A stretch of DNA of 41,775 nt from Chelatococcus sambhunathii (GTDB lineage: Bacteria > Pseudomonadota > Alphaproteobacteria > Rhizobiales > Beijerinckiaceae). Numbering within the stretch: position 1 is the first letter of the stretch; every line of letters starts with the position of its first letter. The DNA lies in NCBI RefSeq assembly GCF_001418005.1, contig NZ_LIOL01000016.1, positions 1 through 41,775 of the forward strand, in the 5' to 3' direction. Shown piece by piece: positions 22,566 through 29,827 of this stretch. The translations under genes and the position numbers were made by a program. Below the pieces are notes generated by a model. It was given only the letters and a program-made list of their open reading frames with translations, made no database searches and was not told where the DNA came from.

Positions 22566-23227
22566 TGGCCTCCGCTGCCGAGCGCGAGATCCGCGAAGCG
22601 CTCGCCGGCTGGCTCGGGCGCGAGCTGCCGCGCGCGCGCGTGATCCATGAGCTGAAGTGCGGCGGCCGGCGTGCCGATCTGGCGGCAGTGGAACGTGAGC
22701 AGATCTGGCTCTTCGAGATCAAATCGGAGCGCGACACGCTCGACAGGCTCGGCGATCAGGTCAAGGCATTCTCGTCTGCCTCTCACTATACGATCGTCGT
22801 CGCGCACGAACGCTGGTTCGACCGCGAGCCCTACGCCAACGGTACGCCGCGCCTGTCGTGGCCCCACAGAACGGCGGGGCCCCACGGGACGTGGTGCTAT
22901 CCGGACCCGAGCGCAGACATCTCGCCCTATGGTCTGTATCGGTGGCGGTTGCCGGCGCGGACAATGCGACAGCCTCATGCGTTGCGCTTGCTGGAACTGC
23001 TTTGGCGCGCGGAGCTCCAGTGGGAGTGCGAGCGGCACGGCATCCCCTTCCGGTCGCGGGACACCGCACCGATGCTCATGGAGCGCATGGCGTGGCGCAT
23101 GACGGGCGAGCAGATCGCCCGTGCCGTATGCAGGCAGTTGCGCGCCCGCTGGTTTCCAGAGGCTGACCCCCCGGTGGTGCCGGTGGTGCCGAAGCAGATT
23201 GAAACCAGCCACACTGCGGTGGAGTGA
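22565..23227 (+). CDS. PD-(D/E)XK nuclease-like protein (sce7726-type)
   Basis: 220 aa. VIHELKCGGRRADLAAV (D38) and IWLFEIKSERDTLDRLGDQV (E51-x-K53) give the D-(n)-E-x-K core of PD-(D/E)XK nucleases; the DTLDRL-Q run after it resembles the sce7726 group. The C-terminal 90 residues are helical and ungrouped. The start is ATG 22565, overlapping the upstream stop (TGATG); a GTG three nt earlier is possible. DNA cleavage is inferred. Confidence 0.75.
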
Positions 23228-23230
23228 TCG

Positions 23231-23401
23231 ATGCGCCGCCGCAAGCCCCCAAAGCTCTCCGGTCTTGAGAAGGCGCTCCGCAAGCTTCTCGACGGTCGCA
23301 CGTGGCGCCGACATCCGGCGCCCTTCTCGAAGTCGACGGCAGCCCGTCGTAGGCGCGAGGCACGACGGTTCGTCCGATCATGGAAGGGGGCACCCGCATG
23401 A
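23231..23401 (+). CDS. Small, very basic protein
   Basis: 56 aa starting MRRRKPPKLSGLEKALRKLL, with an Arg-dense second half. The stop TGA overlaps the start of the next gene. High positive charge suggests nucleic-acid binding. It is short but fits exactly between its neighbours, which is the main support. Confidence 0.55.
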   Translation: MRRRKPPKLSGLEKALRKLLDGRTWRRHPAPFSKSTAARRRREARRFVRSWKGAPA

Positions 23402-23700
23402 TGAGCGACCGCCTGCCATGCTGCGTCCCGTTCTGCCGGCGCACGACGAAGGCCGGCCGCTTCACGGACTGGATCTGCGCGAAGCACTGGCCGCTCGTCT
23501 CGCTGGAAACGCGAGGGGCATACAACCTCGCCAAGCGCCGAGCCCGCCGGATCATCGCGCGCCGACCAATCTATCGCGAGTATTGGAAATTGCCGGCCGG
23601 ATCGCCCGAGAGACTGCGCGCCGTCCGCATGTGGCGCAGGATCGATGCCGCCTGGGCGAGGTGCAAGTGCGAGGCCATCGAACGGGCAGCGGGGATATAG
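23398..23700 (+). CDS. Small zinc-finger-like basic protein
   Basis: 100 aa. Near the start CCVPFCRRTTKAGRFTDWIC and then KHWP give a possible Cys3-His or Cys4 zinc site, followed by an Arg-rich helical domain (YNLAKRRARRIIARRP). GGAAGGGGG precedes the tandem ATGs at 23398/23401. Phages of Hyphomicrobiales often carry proteins of this look between nuclease genes and DUF6362; function unknown. Confidence 0.65.
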   Translation: MMSDRLPCCVPFCRRTTKAGRFTDWICAKHWPLVSLETRGAYNLAKRRARRIIARRPIYREYWKLPAGSPERLRAVRMWRRIDAAWARCKCEAIERAAGI

Positions 23701-23709
23701 GGGGCTCAT

Positions 23710-24279
23710 ATGAGCGACGATGCAGTGATTGACGATGGCGCCGATGAAGGCGCCCGCCGGCGGACCCGCGCCGAGCGCCGCCGGGCCGCATTCCGCGAGT
23801 TCCAGCGCCTCAACCCGAACGAGGTGCCGGACGCGTGGACGCCGGAATATGTCGGCGTCCGGCTGCGCCAGGCCTTCGAGACGCTGCGCCATCTGCCCGA
23901 GAAGGAAGTGGCGCGCGGCCACGGGCAGGGCTGGCCCTCCTATGTCTACGAGGCCGAGGACCTGCGCGCGCAGCAGGAGCAAGCGGCAGCCGAGGAGGAG
24001 GCCGGCACGGCCGAGCCGGCGCGGATCCGGCTTCCGGTTCCGTCGTCGGCCATCTCGCGCATGGAGGAGGCGCTCGCGTGGCCGGGGCGCCATCTCGCCC
24101 ATGATCCGGCCCTTGCGAAGCTCGTGATGCACGTCGCCATCGCGCAGGCCCGGCGCGTCTCGATCAAGGCGCTATGCCAGCGCATGAAGTGGAACGACGC
24201 CACCGTGCGCCGCCGCCGGCAGGCTGGATTGACCATCATCGCGTCCGCTCTGGCGCAATCGACTGTGCCCGTCCGATAG
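23710..24279 (+). CDS. DUF6362-like phage protein
   Basis: 189 aa. The helical core WTPEYVGVRLRQAFETLRHL and the C-terminal CQRMKWNDATVRRRRQAGLT, which looks like a HTH, match the DUF6362 group of alphaproteobacterial phage proteins; function unknown but DNA binding is plausible. It is the last gene of the rightward early operon. Confidence 0.78.
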   Translation: MSDDAVIDDGADEGARRRTRAERRRAAFREFQRLNPNEVPDAWTPEYVGVRLRQAFETLRHLPEKEVARGHGQGWPSYVYEAEDLRAQQEQAAAEEEAGTAEPARIRLPVPSSAISRMEEALAWPGRHLAHDPALAKLVMHVAIAQARRVSIKALCQRMKWNDATVRRRRQAGLTIIASALAQSTVPVR

Positions 24280-24290
24280 TGCGATTTTTT
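24254..24290 (+). terminator. Possible weak terminator at the end of the early operon
   Basis: CGCA-ATCG can pair with CGAT-AG-TGCG (two-base bulge), followed by ATTTTTT at 24284-24290. The stem is short and overlaps the gene end, so confidence is low; the T-run is the strongest element. Confidence 0.35.
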
Positions 24291-24314
24291 CTTTGCTGCG
24301 GTTCACTTTCCGGC

Positions 24315-24344
24315 TTGACGGCATAGTGCAATATGCACTAAGTT
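24315..24344 (+). promoter_or_regulatory. Second early/middle promoter with palindromic operator
   Basis: TTGACG (24315-24320) is a good -35. The -10 is CTAAGT or TAAGTT (24338-24344), 17-18 bp away and weak. The spacer holds a perfect palindrome TAGTGCA-ATA-TGCACTA (24324-24340), unlike the GCGGT operators, so a different regulator, host or phage, is expected. A partial GCGGT half-site lies just upstream (24298-24302). Confidence 0.6.
24324..24340. repeat. 17-bp palindrome, TAGTGCA-N3-TGCACTA
   Basis: Perfect 7-bp arms with an ATA centre inside the promoter spacer. Its location suggests an operator. I did not see another full copy in the window. Confidence 0.68.
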
Positions 24345-24393
24345 CTTCTCGTCAACGGGGCACATTGCCCATCCGACAAAGGAGACTGACAGC

Positions 24394-24711
24394 ATGCTTC
24401 ACCAAGCCTCGATCATCATCCCCCTCCACGACAACGACGGCAGCGACAATGCGCCCGTGATCGAGCGCACGATCCGCTCGCTGATCGGCGCGTTCGGCGG
24501 CGCGACCGCTTGGAACGCCGAGGGCTTCTGGATGAACGCCGAGCAGCGCCTCTATGTCGAGCCGGTCAAGGTCATCGTCGCTGCGGCGCCGAAGACGGTC
24601 GAGGCCCGCTCGACCCTTCGCGGTCTGGCGGAACGCCTCCTCGACGACACGGATCAGGAGGCGGTGTTCGTCTCCTACCCGGACGGCGAAACGGAAATCG
24701 TGGGGCGGTAG
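24394..24711 (+). CDS. Hypothetical protein under its own promoter
   Basis: 105 aa. Beta-alpha-beta look: MLHQASIIIPLHDNDGSDN, a helix RTIRSLIGAFGG, then EPVKVIVAAAPKTVEARSTL and VFVSYPDGETEIVG. No family recognised. AAGGAGACTGACAGC precedes the ATG. Transcribed from the 24315 promoter with the next gene. Confidence 0.7.
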   Translation: MLHQASIIIPLHDNDGSDNAPVIERTIRSLIGAFGGATAWNAEGFWMNAEQRLYVEPVKVIVAAAPKTVEARSTLRGLAERLLDDTDQEAVFVSYPDGETEIVGR

Positions 24712-24723
24712 CGCCCCACACCC

Positions 24724-24748
24724 GGGGCCGCGCGGCGAGTGCGGCCCC
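24724..24748. repeat. 8-bp GC-rich hairpin
   Basis: GGGGCCGC (24724-24731) and GCGGCCCC (24741-24748) with a 9-nt loop, between two genes of the short promoter-driven unit. No T-run follows, so it probably sets mRNA stability. Confidence 0.5.
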
Positions 24749-24775
24749 AACCCATCGAAATGACAGGAGGGCACC

Positions 24776-25276
24776 ATGCCCGTTGCGATCATCATTGCCG
24801 AAGGCGTCGCGCCGGCCGTCCTTGAGGCGGACAGCGATGCCGCCCTGCTCGACCGCGTGGCGGAGCTGCGCGTCACCCCGCCCGACGCGAAAGAGAGTGT
24901 TGCCGCGTGCCGCGCGTGGCTCGAAGGCCTGCCGGCGCCGTCCGGCTGGTTCGCCACCGCCGAGGAAGCCGAGGCGTTCCGGGAGCGGACCGCGCGGGAG
25001 CGAGACGCTCAGCTCATGAGGGCGGCGCTCAAGCACACCGGCCTGTCGCACCGCGAGATGACGGCCGCGCTTGGCCTGGCGGATGCGGCCGGCGATGGCT
25101 CGCCGGTCCGCAAGATCACGCTCGCCAAGGTGGGGCTCAGCGGCCCGACGCGGCGTTCGCTGGCATACCTCATCCGGCACGGCGCCATGACGCGCGAGCA
25201 GGAGGCGGCGGCGCTCAACCGGATCGCCAACGGCGAGTGGCGGACCGTGCAGCGCGAGGCTATCCGGCGGGCGTGA
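24776..25276 (+). CDS. Hypothetical protein with HTH-like C-terminal half
   Basis: 166 aa. Starts MPVAIIIAEGVAPAVLEADS. The second half (LMRAALKHTGLSHREMTAAL, then TLAKVGLSGPTRRSLAYLIR) looks like an XRE-type HTH. GGAGGGCACC precedes the ATG. It runs convergently into the minus-strand gene 7 nt away. It may be the regulator of its own unit; inference. Confidence 0.7.
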   Translation: MPVAIIIAEGVAPAVLEADSDAALLDRVAELRVTPPDAKESVAACRAWLEGLPAPSGWFATAEEAEAFRERTARERDAQLMRAALKHTGLSHREMTAALGLADAAGDGSPVRKITLAKVGLSGPTRRSLAYLIRHGAMTREQEAAALNRIANGEWRTVQREAIRRA

Positions 25277-25283
25277 TGTGGCG

Positions 25284-25742
25284 TCAGAACTCGTTGACGA
25301 TCGCGACCACCAAGCCTGTTATTTCGCCGCTCTTCCTGATTTCTCCTTCGAGGAAGAACTCCGGCAAGTCGACCGAGATCGACATCTCTAGCTTGGTCTC
25401 GCGAGGGATGAGGAGAAGCCTCTCCAGCGTTTGGCAAACTTCGGTGCTCATCGCCCTCGCGGCGATGACGCGTTCACGGTCGATAACGTTCAAGTCAGCT
25501 CCCATTTCCTTGAAGCGGTCTAGGCCGCCCGGACCCGTCGGCACAAGGGCGAGCGTATTGTCTTGTTTCCCGCCGCTGAAGAAGTGCAACGATCCTGCAA
25601 CCTGCTTCGTTGATCCTGACAGATCGTCGATCAGGAGCACGCCGTAGACCGTGTACGCGTTGGCGCAACTCTCGATCTTATTGTAGCCGACACTGCGAAT
25701 GGCAAGGATGTGCTGCAGCGTCACCGTGTGTGGTTCTGACAT
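25284..25742 (-). CDS. Lone minus-strand gene, unknown (moron candidate)
   Basis: 152 aa starting MSEPHTVTLQHILAIRSVGY; a mixed alpha/beta protein (YTVYGVLLIDDLSG, DNTLALVPTG, LEMSISVDLPEFFLEGEI) with no family recognised. It is the only minus-strand gene between the early and late plus-strand operons. Three sequence lines I counted inside it give about 55, 65 and 57 percent G+C, lower than the surroundings. GGGGAG lies 10 nt before the ATG, and TTGTCAC repeats lie 50-150 bp upstream. This is the profile of a moron, a gene added to a prophage and expressed from its own promoter. Confidence 0.72.
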   Translation of the reverse strand: MSEPHTVTLQHILAIRSVGYNKIESCANAYTVYGVLLIDDLSGSTKQVAGSLHFFSGGKQDNTLALVPTGPGGLDRFKEMGADLNVIDRERVIAARAMSTEVCQTLERLLLIPRETKLEMSISVDLPEFFLEGEIRKSGEITGLVVAIVNEF

Positions 25743-25794
25743 GTCGATGTGCTCCCCAGGGTGTCGGCGGCCGGTGAGGCCGCGACCGCGGCGA

Positions 25795-25895
25795 TTGTCA
25801 CGCGCGCCAGCTTAGTTGTCACGCCGCCGCACGCCTGCGTTGCGAAGGGCGCCGTTTTGTCACAGCGCAGTCACTGGCGGCGCCTGCCGTGTCAC
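25795..25895. repeat. TTGTCAC repeat cluster
   Basis: TTGTCAC occurs at 25795-25801, 25816-25822 and 25857-25863, and TGTCAC at 25890-25895. The first spacings are 21 and 41 bp, near whole helical turns. Read from the minus-strand gene they are GTGACAA motifs 53-153 bp upstream of its start, a fitting place for an activator or repressor. Confidence 0.5.
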
Positions 25896-25990
25896 GTGGT
25901 GCCCTCTCGCAGCCCTCCGGGCAAATCACCCCGAAGCAACATGCCTGCGGCGGTTGCAAAGACCGCGCCGAACGTTAGAAAAGCCGCGCG

Positions 25991-26015
25991 GTTACAAAAA
26001 AACATGCACAATTGC
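25991..26015. repeat. A-tract direct repeat, copy 1
   Basis: GTTAC, seven A residues, then CATGCACAATTGC (26003-26015). The 13-bp core recurs exactly 102 bp downstream, again after seven A residues. Such A-tract/core units can be bent-DNA protein-binding sites. Confidence 0.6.
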
Positions 26016-26093
26016 TCAACTTCAGACTTGCTGCCCATATTTACCGGCATCTCTCTGAAGCGGCGCGATTATCCGCCGCCGTCGAGGGGTGAC

Positions 26094-26117
26094 GTTAAAA
26101 AAACCATGCACAATTGC
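26094..26117. repeat. A-tract direct repeat, copy 2
   Basis: GTT, seven A residues, then C and the core CATGCACAATTGC (26105-26117). It lies directly upstream of the TTGACA at 26121-26126, so it may activate or repress a late promoter. Confidence 0.6.
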
Positions 26118-26172
26118 CCGTTGACAGGTGAGCGCAAAATGGCATCACGTGCGCGGAGAGGGGAGAAATGTG

Positions 26173-26230
26173 GGTTAGTGTCGCGAACGAGCCGCGATCA
26201 GCGGCGAGCGAGTGAGCGACACGGGTAACC
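26173..26230. repeat. Nested inverted repeat, possible structured RNA
   Basis: GGTTA-GTGTCGC (26173-26184) can pair with GCGACAC-(GGG)-TAACC (26216-26230), a 12-bp stem with a 3-nt bulge. Inside, GCCGC (26191-26195) pairs with GCGGC (26201-26205). It lies between the low-G+C repeats and the late operon. Confidence 0.45.
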
Positions 26231-26314
26231 TTCCTCCCAGTCACCCAGAGAACAACGCTTCATCTCAGTGTCTCCGCGCGAGGGGCCGTCACGGCCATGT
26301 CACGCGCGTCGAGC

Positions 26315-26341
26315 GCGGCCCGGGTACCTCGCCCGGGCCGC
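26315..26341. repeat. 10-bp perfect GC hairpin before the late operon
   Basis: GCGGCCCGGG (26315-26324) and CCCGGGCCGC (26332-26341) with a 7-nt loop, followed by ATTCGTTT. It could be an intrinsic terminator with a poor T-run; it ends 20 bp before the first late start codon. A short palindrome GGCCGT-C-ACGGCC sits nearby at 26284-26296. Confidence 0.5.
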
Positions 26342-26361
26342 ATTCGTTTCAGGAGGTCGTC

Positions 26362-26535
26362 ATGTGCGGTTGCAGCAAGCGCGGCGATGTCATCAAGCAG
26401 ACCTTCTCCCAGGTGCGGCAGGGCAACTTCTCCGGCATCCGGCCGGCGCTCGCGTACAACGCGCGCACCCTCGCGGCCGATTTCAGGAGCGGCGCGCTCA
26501 AGAACGCCGCCCTCGCCAAGCTGGTTCGTCGCTGA
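26362..26535 (+). CDS. Small hypothetical protein
   Basis: 57 aa starting MCGCSKRGDVIKQTFSQVRQ, with two cysteines at 2 and 4 (a possible metal or lipid-like motif, but no signal peptide). AGGAGG precedes the ATG at 10 nt. It is the first gene of the plus-strand late operon and its stop overlaps the next ATG. Confidence 0.62.
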   Translation: MCGCSKRGDVIKQTFSQVRQGNFSGIRPALAYNARTLAADFRSGALKNAALAKLVRR

Positions 26536-27095
26536 TGCTGTCCGTCGACACCTCAGCCATCGACCGCTTCGCGAACATGTTCGCAGCGGCCGGCCCCAAG
26601 GCCCAGGCCGCCGTTCGTCGAGCAGCCAAGCGCACAGGCGAGCAGACGCGCACCGCCATGCGGCCCGCCCTCGTCAAGGCAACCGGCCTCAAGCCCCGCG
26701 TCATCCATCGGGCGCTCAAAATCGTCACCACAGACGACGGTTTCAAAATCGTCAGCCGTGGCGGCAAGATCAGGCTCAAGCACTTCGGCGCTCGCGAGAC
26801 CCTTCGCGGCGTCTCCGCTGCTCCTCGTGGTCAACGGCAGGTCTTCGCCGGCACGTTCATCAAGGGCGGCCGCTTCCCCAACCGCAAGACCCTCAACATG
26901 GGCGGCCAGGTTTTCGAGCGCCTGCCCGGGGTCAAGCGCTGGGGCGGCCCGGTCCGGCTCGTCCGCTCCGAAGTGACGATCCCGGAGGAGATGGTTGCAG
27001 GCGAGCCCGCCCGAGTATTCATCGCGACTGCCCGCAAGGTCTTCTCGCAGCGCCTGTCGCACGAACTCTCTCGCGTCCTCCTCGGCTACGGCTGA
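26535..27095 (+). CDS. Minor tail protein Z-like (neck) protein
   Basis: 186 aa. The N-terminus MLSVDTSAIDRFANMFAAAG and basic RRAAKRTGEQTRTAMRPALV helix, then TGLKPRVIHRALK and RGGKIRLKHFGAR, resemble lambda gpZ-type tail completion proteins, though residues 100-186 are looser. gpZ normally lies after the head genes; here it is upstream of the small terminase subunit. The ATG overlaps the preceding stop (TGATG). Confidence 0.68.
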   Translation: MLSVDTSAIDRFANMFAAAGPKAQAAVRRAAKRTGEQTRTAMRPALVKATGLKPRVIHRALKIVTTDDGFKIVSRGGKIRLKHFGARETLRGVSAAPRGQRQVFAGTFIKGGRFPNRKTLNMGGQVFERLPGVKRWGGPVRLVRSEVTIPEEMVAGEPARVFIATARKVFSQRLSHELSRVLLGYG

Positions 27096-27366
27096 CGAGG
27101 ACAGGGCAGGGGGCGGGCATGGTGGCTCCTCGGCCCGCCCCCTCAGCCCCGCCGCGCCGCCGCTAGGGCCCCGCCCGGGCCACGCGGTCGATGCGGTCGC
27201 AGCCGGTTGCATCGGTCGAAAAGGGACCGTCTCCCGGTCGTGGCGCCGGCCACGGCGCGAAGGCCCCGGCTTTTCGCATATTTCGACAATGCAAATTCCG
27301 GCTTTGGTTTTCGCGAAGGTCCGTGCGTCTGCGCAAAGTCCGTCGCTGTCCAGGAGGGGCGATGCG
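27096..27366. other. Gap upstream of terminase; candidate packaging region
   Basis: 271 bp without a convincing gene. It contains the hairpin at 27108-27143 and five CGGT(C/T)G hexamers at 27185, 27194, 27204, 27213 and 27235. Its position directly before the small terminase gene is where lambda carries cos. The terminase-binding role is inferred. Confidence 0.5.
27108..27143. repeat. 10-bp GC hairpin after the gpZ-like gene
   Basis: GGGGGCGGGC (27109-27118) and GCCCGCCCCC (27133-27142), extended by an A-T pair, enclose a 14-nt loop beginning 13 nt after a stop codon. No T-run follows; it may be a processing or termination signal or part of the packaging region. Confidence 0.5.
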
Positions 27367-27891
27367 ATGCCGAAAGGCGTTCCGAAACAGGCGTCTACGG
27401 GGAAGTTGCCCGAGCGACTGACCGCGGGCGACATGGCCCGCGTCCTCGCCCTCACGACCGAGCGACTGCGGCAGCTCTCTCGCGAGGGCGCCATCCCGAA
27501 GTCGATCCGAGGAGCCTACCCGGCGGAAGAGACGATCCGCGGCTATGTCGCGTGGCTCCGAGACGAGGATCGGCGCAGCACGAAGTCGGCCGGCGAGAGT
27601 GCGGTCCGCAGGGCGCGGGCGCGCCAGATCGAGCTGCGCACGGCGCGGGACCAGCGCGAGCTCGTGCCCTGGCAGGAGGCCACGGCCTACACGCAAGAGA
27701 TCGTCGGGATGCTGATCGCGCGGATGCAGGGTCTGCCGGCGCAGGTCACGCGAGACCCGGCGCTCAGGAGCAAGATCGAGGACGCCATTGACGCCATCCG
27801 CACCGACGTGGCCGATCGCGCGGCGGAACTTGAGAAGGGTCTTGGCGACAGCCAGGATCCTGATCCGGCCGACGACGAGGCAGACACCTGA
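27367..27891 (+). CDS. Terminase small subunit (Nu1-like)
   Basis: 174 aa. Residues about 15-60 (PERLTAGDMARVLALTTERL, RQLSREGAIPKSIRGAYP, EETIRGYVAWLRDED) form the winged-HTH of Nu1-type small terminases, which reads the packaging site. The middle is helical and charged (SAVRRARARQIELRTARDQR), used for oligomerisation, and the acidic tail could contact the large subunit. The start at 27367 has AGGAGGGG 8 nt upstream. It overlaps the large-subunit start by about 104 nt if TTG 27788 is used. Confidence 0.86.
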   Translation: MPKGVPKQASTGKLPERLTAGDMARVLALTTERLRQLSREGAIPKSIRGAYPAEETIRGYVAWLRDEDRRSTKSAGESAVRRARARQIELRTARDQRELVPWQEATAYTQEIVGMLIARMQGLPAQVTRDPALRSKIEDAIDAIRTDVADRAAELEKGLGDSQDPDPADDEADT

Positions 27892-29818
27892 CGAATGGGG
27901 CGCCGACAATCGTGTCTATCCGCCGACGTCCGGCGTGCCGGGCGAGCGCAATCCGTACCTGACGCCCTACATGGTGCCGTTCGGTCGCGCTGTCGCATCG
28001 GGCCGGTACAAGCGCGTCGTCGCCGTCACCTGTGCGCAGGCAGGCAAGACCGAGAGCTTCCTCGACATCATCGGCCAGCGCCTCGACCAGCGGCCGGCCC
28101 CGATCCTCTACGTCGGGCCGTCGAAGGAGTTCCTCACCGACCAGTTCGAGCCGCGCCTCATGGAGCTGTTCGACCAGGCCAAGACCCTCGCCGCGAAGGT
28201 GAGCCGGGGCAAGGCGAACAAGAAGACCCTGAAGCGCGTCGCCGGCGTTCGCGTCCGCCTCGCCCATGCGGGGTCCTCGACGGCGCTCAAGTCGGACCCG
28301 GCCGCGCTCGCCGTTGTCGACGAGTTCGACGAGATGCTCGCGAACATCAAGGGGCAGGGCGATCCGCTCGGTCTCGTCGAAGCTCGAGGCGACACCTTCG
28401 CCGACTTCACAACCGCGGTCACCTCGACGTGCTCGCGCGGCCTCTGCGAGACGGAAGTGGATGAGAACGGCCTCGAATTCTGGAAGGTCATGGAGCCTGA
28501 CCAGATCGAAAGTCCGATCTGGCGGCTCTTCCAGGAGGGGACCCGGTACCACTGGGCGTGGCCGTGCCTGCACTGCGGCGAGTATTTCATTCCGCGGTCG
28601 AAGCTGCTCCGGTATCCCGACGGCGCCACGCCTGCCGAAGCGCGGCGCAATACGCATCTCGCGTGCCCGCGTTGCGGCGGCCTGCATGTCGACGACGACA
28701 AGGCCAAGATGAACGAGCGCGGCCTGTTCGTCGCACCCGGACAGTGGATCGAAAATGGCGTCGTCTACGGCGACCCGCCGGATAGCTCGACCTGGTCGAT
28801 GTGGGCGTCCGGGCTCGCGTCGCCCTTCGTGACGTGGGGCGATCGTGTCGAGCGCTACCTCAAGGCGGTCGCCTCGGGCGAAGACGACAAGGTCCAGACC
28901 GCGATCAATGCCGGCTTCGGCGAGCTCTACGCGACAGGCGGCGGCGGCGACCTCCCGGAATGGGAGGAAGTCCGCGCCCGCGTCGTGCCGTACCAGTCCG
29001 GCGAGGTGCCCCGCCGGGTCGTGCGCCTCATGTGCGGCGTCGACGTCGGCAAGCGCACGCTCCATTACGTGATCCGCGGCTTCGGCTCTCAGGCGTCCTC
29101 GTGGCTGATCAAGGCCGGCATCTTCTACGGCCTGACGGCCGAGGACGAGGTCTGGGAGAAGCTCGAGCAGATGCTCCTGACGCCGATCGGCGGGCTCTAC
29201 ATCGAGCGCATGATGATCGACGCCGGATATCGGCCCGACAAGAAGGCAGCCGGCGACGAGCATCGGGTCTATCGCTTCGCGATGAAGTTCCCGCGGCTCG
29301 TGTCGTCGACGAAGGGGCACGATACGCAAAGCCAGCCGGTGAACGTGGCGATGATCGAGAAGGACAGCTCGGGCAAGAAGCTGTCGCGCTCCGTCGAGCT
29401 CGTCCACGTCAACACGGATTTTTTCAAGACGATGGTCCACGACCGGCTGCGAACGCCGGTCGGCCGGCCCGGTGCCTTCTACCTGCCCGAGGACGTCGAC
29501 GACGACTACGGCAAGCAGCTCCTGTCGGAGGCGAGGATCATCGCCCCGAACGGGAAGCCGAAGTGGATCAAGCGATATCGCGAGAACCACTGGTTCGACT
29601 GTGAAGTGCTCGCGGCCGTTGCCGGCTTCCTCGCTGGTGTTCACCGCCTGCCGGCGGGGATCGTGCGCGAGGAGGGGGCCGATCTTGATCAGGAAATCGG
29701 CGTAGCGGCTGAAGGTGACGCGGCCGATGCCGCTCCGACGCCGGCCGCGGCGCCGGCGACGGTCAGGTCGATCCGAGATCGCTTCGCGAACATGTCGGCG
29801 AGGCTCAACAACCGATAG
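27788..29818 (+). CDS. Terminase large subunit, GpA family
   Basis: 676 aa. ATPase: Walker A-like CAQAGKTES (82-90) and Walker B AVVDEFDEM (D178, E179). Zinc-type pairs CLHCGEYF and CPRCGG follow. The C-terminal nuclease domain begins LMCGVDVGKRTLHYVIRGF and has MMIDAGYRPDK. It cuts packaging sites and drives DNA into the prohead. The start is TTG 27788, with GAGG 7 nt upstream, giving a long overlap with the small subunit; TTG 27842 with AGAAGG upstream is a fair alternative. Lambda-type (cos) packaging is expected. Confidence 0.93.
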   Translation: MTPSAPTWPIARRNLRRVLATARILIRPTTRQTPDEWGADNRVYPPTSGVPGERNPYLTPYMVPFGRAVASGRYKRVVAVTCAQAGKTESFLDIIGQRLDQRPAPILYVGPSKEFLTDQFEPRLMELFDQAKTLAAKVSRGKANKKTLKRVAGVRVRLAHAGSSTALKSDPAALAVVDEFDEMLANIKGQGDPLGLVEARGDTFADFTTAVTSTCSRGLCETEVDENGLEFWKVMEPDQIESPIWRLFQEGTRYHWAWPCLHCGEYFIPRSKLLRYPDGATPAEARRNTHLACPRCGGLHVDDDKAKMNERGLFVAPGQWIENGVVYGDPPDSSTWSMWASGLASPFVTWGDRVERYLKAVASGEDDKVQTAINAGFGELYATGGGGDLPEWEEVRARVVPYQSGEVPRRVVRLMCGVDVGKRTLHYVIRGFGSQASSWLIKAGIFYGLTAEDEVWEKLEQMLLTPIGGLYIERMMIDAGYRPDKKAAGDEHRVYRFAMKFPRLVSSTKGHDTQSQPVNVAMIEKDSSGKKLSRSVELVHVNTDFFKTMVHDRLRTPVGRPGAFYLPEDVDDDYGKQLLSEARIIAPNGKPKWIKRYRENHWFDCEVLAAVAGFLAGVHRLPAGIVREEGADLDQEIGVAAEGDAADAAPTPAAAPATVRSIRDRFANMSARLNNR

Positions 29819-29827
29819 GGAACTCGA

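Larger units (their letters stand above)
25743..26361. other. 620-bp gap with repeats, probably regulatory
   Basis: An open plus-strand frame covers 25749-26228 but has an atypical Arg/Ser/Pro-rich composition, so I regard the gap as non-coding. It contains TTGTCAC repeats, an A7-CATGCACAATTGC direct repeat, a nested inverted repeat and a GC hairpin, each listed separately. The stretch 25981-26040 is only about 45 percent G+C. TTGACA at 26121-26126 is a perfect -35 without a matching -10. Confidence 0.55.

Noticed and set aside
25749-26228. A 159-codon plus-strand frame in the repeat-rich gap
   Set aside because: Ser/Arg/Pro-rich atypical composition; the two direct-repeat copies both fall inside it and no ribosome-binding site is clear.
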